64,000 nucleotides of DNA from Atrina japonica (lineage: Eukaryota; Mollusca; Bivalvia; Pterioida; Pinnidae). Position 1 is the first letter of the stretch; every line of letters starts with the position of its first letter. The stretch covers positions 434,001 to 498,000 of the forward strand of contig BROG01000350.1 in NCBI GenBank assembly GCA_030159075.1, given 5' to 3'. A program made the position numbers and the translations under genes. Positions 25,601 through 36,500 of this stretch are shown piece by piece. A model generated the notes under the pieces. The model searched no databases, had not been told where the DNA came from, and saw only the letters and a list, made by a program, of their open reading frames with translations.

Positions 25601-26337
25601 GGCGTTTGCATAATACACACTTCTTATTATCTCACACCTACGGTATGTCACAGCATCATTTGTTGAATTGTATGCTGTTCTGATTTCCTTGCTCTACAGG
25701 GTTGATAAAGATATATATATGTATATATACAAACAATGAAAATCACAAACAAAAAGGGAAACATATAGACAAAAACATATATACACATATTTCTAAATGT
25801 GATATGCTGATTGTTCTTCATGTATATTGTCAAAATGTCAGTAACAATAAAATCCTCTATAAATTAGCTCACACACAGATCCTTACATTGTGTATGGCTC
25901 AGGTTTGATGAAATGTATCTAGGAGAATGACATACAAAACAGTGGAACTTCTCTTGAGAGACCACTTTTGTAAATGACCACCTGTCTTGACAGACCCTAC
26001 TTGTAAATGACCACCTGTTTTCAGAGACCACTCTTGTAAATGATCACTATCTTGAGAGACCATTATTGTAAATGACCACCTGTCTTGAGAGATCCTTGTA
26101 CCGGTAAATGACCATCTGTCGTTAGAGACCACTCTTTTAAATGACCACCTGTTTTCAGAGATCACTCTTGTAAATGACCACCTGTCTTGAGAGATCATTC
26201 TTATAAATGACCACCTGTTTTCAGAGACAAATTTTGTAAAAATTAATCTGTCTTGAAAGACAACTCTTGTAAATGACCGACCACCTGTCTTGAGAGACCA
26301 GTTTTGTAAATTACCACCTGTCTTAAGAGACCATATT

Positions 26338-26376
<39 letters not shown>

Positions 26377-29300
26377 TTGCTTTTTTGAGGGGTTTCAATA
26401 TAGATCTCTTTAATTTCAGGTATTCATACACAAAGCTTTTGGATACAGAGGGGTAATTTTGTTCCCATGGTTAGCTCGAGTGTACGACCACAAAGATGCA
26501 TCTTCAGATAAATCGAGTAACATACAGAAGTATGTGTTGACATCTTATCCTAGAAATACATACTGTAGAATCAGAACATTTCGTTGTGGTTTTAATTCCA
26601 TTAATTTCATTGTTTTTATATATCAACAAAGTTTAAACAATGATGAAATATTACATAATTATAATTTATACCTAGTAATAGTAATTAGTAGTTTCCATTA
26701 CAAACAGGCTTTTTATTTATTTCAACAAAATTTAATGTCAATGAATATGTTTTATTTGTTAAACAACAAACTTTTGACCCCATTAATATAATATTTTCTT
26801 ATTGTACAGTACGTTCATTCCTTTTTTCAAATGTATACCTTGGTACATGTCATTTTGTATTGTACATACACATTTATATAAGGTGAATGTCAATAAATAT
26901 TTGAATTTGATTTTACAAGAGACTAAATTTGAAAGGTGTCTAGATCAGTAAAGTGTTTGAGAACAGGGCTCAAGGACATAACACTTTCTCATGCTAAACT
27001 CTCTACCAATCAAATACATAGCTACATTGTAGCATTCATTCTGATCATTCGAGATTGAGATTAGCTTTTAAGTTTAGTGTGTAAAAAAAATTCCTAACAT
27101 GCCATTGCCTGGCACCATAAATCTTAAGAATGGCTTAAGTCTAAAACTTTTATTAAAATCTGATAAATCCTCAAATATTCTCAGACTTAAGCAAATTCTT
27201 AAGTTCTATGGTGCTAGTCCCAGATCTTTTAGATGAGATAAAATTGCCAAGCATGATACAACCATTTTTTACAAAATATTAAAGGTATATTTTTATTTCC
27301 AGAGATAATGAAGAAAAAAAAGACAAAATAAATGTAAAACGGCGCTTATTTTATCAAGTTTTAATGGATTCCAGGGATCACAAATATGTAGAACCAGTAA
27401 GTTATCCCTGTAAAATGTATTTGTCATGTCGCCAGAGTGTTATAGTTGCAGATTCCCTTTGTATGCAGGAAATATTTATTTTCACAGACTTGTATCATTT
27501 CAGATACTGTGTATAATTGATATCTTAGAGATATCTCTCCTTATTATATATTTGACATTTTTTTTATTATTCCTTTTTCAGATTGGTTATTTTTTGTACT
27601 CTAAATATCCTAATGCATACGCTCCATGTTTTTTAATTGTTGCAACTTTATTTCAGAGAATACAGACAGATGCAGTCACATACCTGGGTAACAGCAGTAA
27701 AGATTTGACTGTTATTTCAGGTAATGCCTAGTTATTTCGTTTAATCAATTGATCATATATCTGGGTACCAGCAATAAAGATTTGACTGTTGTTACAGGTT
27801 ATATTAGTCTTATAACTGGTCCTATAATTCCCAGTTATTTTGTCGTTTAATTCATTGACCATATACCTTGGTAACAAGGGTAGAAGTTTGACTGTTATTT
27901 CTGGTAATACCCAGTTATTTTATCGTTCATGATTGCCAACATACCTTGATATAAACAACAATAGAGCTTTGATTGAGGTAATACCCAGTTATTTTTTTAA
28001 TCAATTCATTATATACCTGTTTAACAGCAGTAGAGATGTGACTGTTATTTCAGGTAAATCACAGTTATATTGTTATTAAATTAGTTGACCACATAACTGT
28101 GTAACAGCAGCAGAGGTGTGACTGTTATTTCAGCTTATTTTTATTACTCAATTGATCATATACCTGGGTAAAAGCAGTAGAGGTGTGACTGTTACGTCAG
28201 GTAAATCCCAGTTATAATGTTATTAAATTATTTTGTTTAATCAATTGATCATAAACCTGGGTGTGGATTATTATGACCTGTGCAGTAGTTAGATCTGGAG
28301 ATTATCATGACCTTTGCAGTAGTTAGATCTGGAGATTTTCAGGACCTGTGCAGTAGTTAGATCTGGAGATTATCATGACCTGTGCAGTAGTTAGATATGG
28401 AAATTATCATGACCTGTGCAGTAGTTAGATCTGGAGATTATCAGGACCTGTGCAGTAGTTAGATCTGGAGATTATCATGATCTGTGCAGTAGTTAGATAT
28501 GGAAATTATCAGGACCTGTGCAGTAGTTAGATATGGAGATTATCAGGACCTGTGTAGTAGTTAGATCTGGAGATTGTAAGGACCTGTGCAGTAGTTAGAT
28601 CTGGAGATTATCAGGACTTGTGCAGTACAAAATGTAGTTAGATTAGGAGATTATCAGGACCTGTGCAGTAGTTAGATATGGAAATTATCATGACCTGTGC
28701 AGTAGTTAGATCTGGAGATTATCAGGACCTGTGCAGTAGTTAGATCTGGAGATTATCAGGACCTGTGCAGTAGTTAGATCTGGAGATTATCAGGACCTCT
28801 GCAGTTGTTAGATCTGGAGATTATCATGACCTTTGCAGAAGTTAGATATGGAAATTATCATGACATGTGCAGTAGTTAGATCTGGAGATTATCATGACCT
28901 GTGCAGTAGTTAGATATGGAAATTATCAGGACCTGTGCAGTAGTTAGATCTGGAGATTATCAGGACCTGTGCAGTAGTTAGATCTGGAGATTATCATGAT
29001 CTGTGCAGTAGTTAGATATGGAAATTATCATGACCTGTGCAGTAGTTAGATCTGGAGATTATCAGGACCTGTGCAGTACAAAATGTAGTTAGATCAGGAG
29101 ATTATCAGGACCTCTGCAGTTGTTAGATCTGGAGATTATCATGACCTGTGCAGTAGTTAGATATGGAAATTATCATGACCTGTGCAGTAGTTAGATCTGG
29201 AGATTATCAGGACCTGTGTAGTAGTTAGATCTGGAGATTATCAGGACCTCTGCAGTTGTTAGATCTGGAGATTATCAGGACCTGTGCAGTTGTTAGATCT

Positions 29301-32300
29301 GGAGATTATCATGACCTGTGTAGTAGTTAGATCTGGAGATTATCAGGACCTGTGCAGTAGTTAGATCTGGAGATTATCAGGATCTGATATGTGCAGTTGT
29401 TAGATAGGAGATTATCATCTTTGCACTTGTTAGATTATAATTTGAAAGGTGCTTTTTAACATATTGTCCAGAAGTATGTTCAGAATCTTTTTTTTGTGTA
29501 AACTCTGTTATCATGATCTGTGCAGTAGTTAGATCTGGAGATTATCAGGACCTGTGCAGTACAAAATGTAGTTAGATCAGGAGATTATCAGGACCTCTGC
29601 AGTTGTTAGATCTGGAGATTATCATGACCTGTGCAGTAGTTAGATATGGAAATTATCATGACCTGTGCAGTAGTTAGATCTGGAGATTATCAGGACCTGT
29701 GTAGTAGTTAGATCTGGAGATTATCAGGACCTCTGCAGTTGTTAGATCTGGAGATTATCAGGACCTGTGCAGTTGTTAGATCTGGAGATTATCATGACCT
29801 GTGTAGTAGTTAGATCTGGAGATTATCAGGACCTGTGCAGTAGTTAGATCTGGAGATTATCAGGACCTGTGTAGTAGTTAGATCTGGAGATTATCAGGAC
29901 CTCTGCAGTTGTTAGATCTGGAGATTATCAGGACCTGTGCAGTTGTTAGATCTGGAGATTATCATGACCTGTGTAGTAGTTAGATCTGGAGATTATCAGG
30001 ACCTGTGCAGTAGTTTAGATCTGGAGATTATCAGGATCTGATATGTGCAGTTGTTAGATAGGAGATTATCATCTTTGCACTTGTTAGATTATAATTTGAA
30101 AGGTGCTTTTTAACATATTGTCCAGAAGTATGTTCAGAATCTTTTTTTTGTGTAAACTCTGTTATCATGATCTGTGCAGTAGTTAGATCTGGAGATTATC
30201 AGGACCTGTGCAGTACAAAATGTAGTTAGATCAGGAGATTATCAGGACCTCTGCAGTTGTTAGATCTGGAGATTATCATGACCTGTGCAGTAGTTAGATA
30301 TGGAAATTATCATGACCTGTGCAGTAGTTAGATCTGGAGATTATCAGGACCTGTGTAGTAGTTAGATCTGGAGATTATCAGGACCTCTGCAGTTGTTAGA
30401 TCTGGAGATTATCAGGACCTGTGCAGTTGTTAGATCTGGAGATTATCATGACCTGTGTAGTAGTTAGATCTGGAGATTATCAGGACCTGTGCAGTAGTTA
30501 GATCTGGAGATTATCAGGATCTGATATGTGCAGTTGTTAGATAGGAGATTATCATCTTTGCACTTGTTAGATTATAATTTGAAAGGTGCTTTTTAACATA
30601 TTGTCCAGAAGTATGTTCAGAATCTTTTTTTTGTGTAAACTTGAACTTTTGGTAATTACTTGATAATTTTTTTTTTCAACATAAATCAACTTAAAACAAT
30701 AGAAATAACTTGATATTTGTGAATAAGAGTTTTTGTTCATGGGCTTATATAGGATTGAAAAAACAAAACAAAGCATCGAAGATAGTGGTAGTTTTATTTT
30801 CACCACGTACATGCTAATTGGGGAAACATGTGTTATGATATTGTGAACCATGGTGTTTTTTTTAGCTGATATGAATTTCTTATAAAAATGATCAGTAGAA
30901 TTCTGTAACATCCTGTGATAGAGCTACAATAAATATTATTAACAATACCAAAGTGATGGTTTTACAAACGAGTCCAGAACAATTGCTCATGTTGATTGTT
31001 TCTGTCAATAAGATTTCATCAGTTGCATTCAATTAATATAGATATCGGTATATTAGATTATATGATTTCCAAAAGAAAAAGTGGTATCATGCAAGGCCAA
31101 ATTATAAATCTGAATATGTTGCCAAATCTGTCTAAGAGAATCCCACTGTAAAATTAACATCTAATTGTTGAATATTTTCACGTACAGTTTTGGTACTGTA
31201 ATATTTCATAGATAACACTATTAAGACAGCAAAGGCTTTACATGTAAATTAGATTCTTTTTTTTTATTTATGTGAGAATTCTCACAAAAGTATAATGATC
31301 TTCAAAATTGGCCGATATTTTAGTCCCAGCGAGACTCAATGGCATTTCAGATCTATAACATTATTGTACTTGTCCTCTGTTAGTGATCGAGTATATTTAT
31401 ATAGTACAGTGGAACCTGTCTTGGGAGACCACCTCATCTTCCACTGAAATGTGGTCTCTCAGAAGAGGTTTTATCTTAAGGAATTTTAAACCATGTGGTT
31501 TTCAAAATTTGGTCTCAGAGGACAGGTGCTCTTGAGAGGTTTTTCAAGACAGGATCTACTGCAGTCAATACAGACTGTGACTTATTAGTGACTTGACTTG
31601 TTTTGTAATTACTTGTATAGCATCCTGTCTGATAAGTCTCATTTCTATTTTCTATACCAGGAATGGATTATGTATCACATGAAGATGTTGTGCCTTACAC
31701 AAGTTCAGAAAAATCCCCAATCGATCATAGATTGTACGAAAAATTATTGGCAATGGATGATCCAGACAACGGTGAGATACACAGTTTATAATGCTTCTGA
31801 ACTTGTGGACATATTGGGGGCATTGTGCCTTTAGACTCCATAATGAATACCATGTTTTCTGTTCAATCTATTCAACTGTTTCTTCCTATAAATATTCACA
31901 TGATTTATTTTATTGGGGGCATTGTGCCTTTAGACTCCATAATGAATACCATGTTTTCTGTTCAATCTATTCAACTGTTTCTTCCTATAAATATTCACAT
32001 GATTTATTTTATTTGGTACAAGGATTTTACAAGAACAAACTCTTACTGCCAGGTTTAAGACATGTGACTGAATAATTGTATGGTGATTAATTTTATGTTT
32101 GAATATTTGCAGTTTACTTTTTAACCCTGAATATTCAATCAACTGTCTCAGCTTTAGTAAAGTGGGTTTTAGTCCTCTATATAAACTCATGTAGAAAAAT
32201 GGCCAGTCATAGGTTTTAATTATTTATTTTGCCTTGTGTCAGTTAAGACTCAACATTTTATCAGATATATGGTGACGGCCAGTTTTTAATTGTAGAGGAG

Positions 32301-33538
32301 AGAACCTGGTTATAGTGTACTCATGAAGAGACCTCCGGCCTTCCGAAAGTAAAATGGCAAACGTTTTCACAAAACTAGCTTAGGTTCCAGCAGGGCTTGA
32401 ACTGGTGCTGATTAGATGTGAACACCTTCTTGGTATAAAGCGTGATGCTGTAACCACTCTGTAACAAAAACATCCCTTTGTGCCAAAATAAAATCTTGCC
32501 TTTACTGCCTGTGAAATTGTGCCGGTAAAATTCCAGTACATACATGTAATCAATGTAAACTGTTGTTACAGCTTTCTTTGTCATGTTACTTTTTCCTTTT
32601 TTTTCTACCTTTCACACTCATTTTTTCAGTACCTTACTAATTGTTTACATCTTTATTGGTTTCTTACAGCAAGAGAAAAATTACGGGAGCACCCATGGAT
32701 GCGTTTGTCAGATGTCTTCATGCAAACAACTGAAAATATCAGAGTATCTGTGATACCATTTTATATTGGATGTGGAGTTAGTATAAATCTTTTAAAGTGC
32801 ACCCCAAAGGCTATATACAACTTTTCAAAAATTGTTAGTTTATGATGCAAAAATGCATTTGTTGAAAATTTGAAGTCGATCCGATGTCTCGTTCTGGAGA
32901 TATAAGTCGACAAAGTTTTTTTTTTTTTACCTGCGGGAAATCCAATCAAGAGAAAAATCTGAAAACTTCTAATGGCTGTGACGTCATCCAAGGAACACCC
33001 GGTACAATAGCCATTGGCGGGTATAGAGAAAGTGGCAAGTTTTCTAGTTCAGAATCTAGTTTTGAAGATGATTTTTATGCTCAATCCTGAAGAGACGATA
33101 AAAGGGAATTTCCTGATAATTACAAGATGTTAAGTCTTTCATTTACTATAAGTATAATTAATTCAGCGGAGAATTATGTGCTAAATATGTCTTAATAATC
33201 ACCGCTTTGTATAGAAATACTTGCGTCTGGTGTTTCCCAACTACTTGGCTGTTGTGTACAATACCCCGTAAACATAAAAATTCAGATCTTATCATTTTGG
33301 CACTTACATCTTTTAATCCCCATTGATATTGGGAAAAACTTACAGTGAGACGACGCGTGAAATAAAACGTTAGATTTAGAATAGCGGACATTTGTAAATA
33401 AACTTATTATCAGTAGGACTTCCGAACGGGCGTATGTTAAAATAGATATGTGACAATTCTTTTGCATGCATTTGACAAAGGTATCAATATTTTTACAAAA
33501 GTGTATTGAAGATTAATTCATGATATTGATAACTAAAA

Positions 33539-33580
<42 letters not shown>

Positions 33581-36500
33581 CCAAGAAAATAAGTCACCTA
33601 AAATTCAAACCATTCATTGCCATATCAATGGTCAGTCAAATCTGCAATAAATTAGTGATATGTCAAAACCTGCATTGTTATGAATCTCAGACTTACTAAC
33701 AATAACACATATATTTTTAATGTGTGGTATTTCTTAATCTTTTAATTTTTTTGAATTGTATTAAATATAATTTAAAAAATCAGGATAGAAATGTTATAGT
33801 AAACTAAATAAAATACATTTTTAACCTAAAATAAGGAAATTCAGGAAGAAAAGATACTGTTTGGTGATTTATAAATTAATCTATTAATTTATTAATTAAT
33901 TTATTTATCTATTTATTTATTTTTCTATTTATTTATTTATCTATTTAGTTATTTACTTTATTCGGTACATTTGTTTTTAAAATAATGTGTTAGGAGATGC
34001 TATAATCCACTGTTAGGTGTTTAAACATGCCAATTCATAAGCTACATCTCAAACCGGACATATTTGAAAATCAGCAGGTAATAATTTTGCGAATCTAGTC
34101 CTCATCTGTCTTTAAGTTATATTTTTATCTTTTGGAAATTTGTGAACAACGAGACCTGTGTAGATGTATTTCCGTACCTTGCTACACTGCACCTATTAAC
34201 CGACTGTTTTAAATTATGCACTGATATGTTATCTCGCTACACTCATAATATTGTAATGTAATGGCTTTCACACCCTATAGTGCCGGACCTCTTCCTTTGA
34301 TGACGTAGCAGACTTAAAGCTGTTCGCGAGAATTTTAAAGGTGTGCAAACGGGTTTCAGTTACTTTTTGCTAAATATCTCGGGAACGAGACATCGGATCT
34401 ACTTCAAATTTTCAACAAATGCATTTATGCATCATAAACAAACAATTTTTGAAAAGTTGTATATAGCATTTGGGGTGCACTCTAAAGTTAGTCACTTAGT
34501 CACAATTCATCTATATTGTTTTTTTAGTACAGTTTGAGACCAGTTTGAAATTTAAAGGAAACAATGTATAGGTAAACTTGTATATAATTCTAGCGTATCA
34601 ATAATCCGTGTACAATGTAGGCCTACTGATGATTTATGGTACAACTAACGAGATCCAACTGAATTTTTTATTTCAGCCGTCAGAACAAAGTGATTTGTAC
34701 ATGGTGAGTTAGATTTATTTTTGTATCTGAGCTTATTCATTTCTTAAGCATATAAAGGTTAGCCTACACTTGTTCAGTAATTTGAACATTCAGGTTATTT
34801 GCCATTATTGAGATCAATTTGATCTGATACTTGTTTAATTTGTGGGAAACTGACTAAAGAAATGTTGATTTAGCCATAAAACACGGATGAATCAAACACA
34901 GGGATTATCCAGGACCAGTTTTGGGTCTGGTTACAGGACTTATTCCCAGTGCAATAACAGATCTTTTATTTTCCCCAAATCTATGCAAAAATTCCTAACT
35001 TAGAATTTCAATTTAAAGAATAAAGTATTTTCAGGCAAATGTCCCAAATTAGAGAAGTCGTAGTAAAAACATTGTATATTTTCCAAATTTTTTGGACTCT
35101 GGACCCAGATTTTAGGAGGTATTAAAATCCATTAAAAACCAATTTAAATTTAACAGTAGCCTGTCCAACAAGAACAAAAAAAGTGAATTGAAAATTTCTG
35201 TTTCTAGAATTTCTGATATCTTTGAGATAATGAGATTACATTGTATTTAGTGTTCTTACAGTTGAAAAGTTTTGAAGTTGAATTCAGGGTTTGAAAATTT
35301 TGAGATAAAATGTTGAAAGTTTATTTTTCATAATTGATCAAATTAACTAAAAGGTGATTGTGTCTTCTGTAAGAATATAAAAACAAACTTGTCAACTATT
35401 TCCATGATTGAGCTTCTGTAAGTTTGACTAATTTGTTTGCAAAATTTCTTATAGTGGCGATATTGTGTTCGATTAGAAAATCTTGGTGATGAGCAGGTCC
35501 AGCTTAGAGATCGACACTGGTATATTTTTAGTCTCGGAGGAACGATAGAAGAAGTGAGGGGAAATGGTGTTGTAGGAAAAGTGAGTATCGATAATAGTCA
35601 TCTGTACATTTGGACTTTGAATATTACTGTAATATTTGTAGTTTCCTGTTTTGTTTTTAAATATTTTGGTAAACTGTTTTTAGGCTCTACAAATATATAT
35701 AATGACTATTTTATATCAATAACTTATTCACAGTTTCTTAAATTTATCAACACAGATGTATCAACACTGTGAATATAGCGACTATAAATACCGCAAGTTA
35801 TTTTCCCACTGTACAGTATGTTGAAATGTGTTAGCATCCACACATATATATATCACTGGTTCAAACATCTCTGTTTTCAAATTATTTATTTTCAGCAACC
35901 AATATTATCCAAAGATCAGAAGACATATCAGTACAGTAGCCATGTATCATTGCAAGCTCAGAGTGGTTATATGTGGTAAGTGCTAACATTTATAGTGGTT
36001 ACTTGTTTATAGTATTGTTAATTGACTAACTGTTAGTACATCAGAGTAGCTATAAGTCGTAATTCTGTATCAGAGCGGCTATATATGGTAAGTGCTACAT
36101 TTAGAGTTGTTATATGTGGTATGTGTTAACATTTATAGTGGTCACTTGTTTATGGTATTGTTAATTGACTGACTGTGAGTACATCAGAGTGGCTATAAGT
36201 TGTAATTCTGTATCAGAGCGGCTATATATGGTAAGTGCTACATTTAGAGTTGTTATATGTGGTATGTGTTAACATTTATAGTGGTCACTTGTTTATGGTA
36301 TTGTTAATTGACTAACTGTTAGTACATCAGAGTAGCTATAAGTCGTAATTCTGTATCAGAGCGGCTATATATGGTAAGTGCTACATTTAGAGTTGCTATA
36401 TGTGGTAAGTGCTACAATTAGAGTTGCTACTTGTTTATAGTATTGTTAATTGACTAACTGTTAGTACATCAGAGTAGCTATAAGTCGTAATTCTGTATCA

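Larger units (their letters stand above)
32786..34497. mobile_element. Inverted-repeat element in POLDIP2 intron 7
   Basis: The left arm (about 32786-33015, containing aagtgcaccccaaaggctat and gatccgatgtctcgttc) is matched in inverse orientation by 34275-34497 (gaacgagacatcggatc and atagcatttggggtgcac). Arms are about 220 bp with roughly 85-90% match by eye. The ~1.25-kb interior has an A36 run and attt repeats but no transposase. Probably a non-autonomous foldback or MITE-like transposon. Confidence 0.65.

Noticed and set aside
26530..26791. Continuation of the open frame after POLDIP2 exon 3
   Set aside because: A donor at 26530 and a correctly phased exon at 27303 restore the conserved protein.
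31791..32190. Several overlapping frames of about 80-95 codons
   Set aside because: They result from the 99-bp tandem duplication; no protein-like features.
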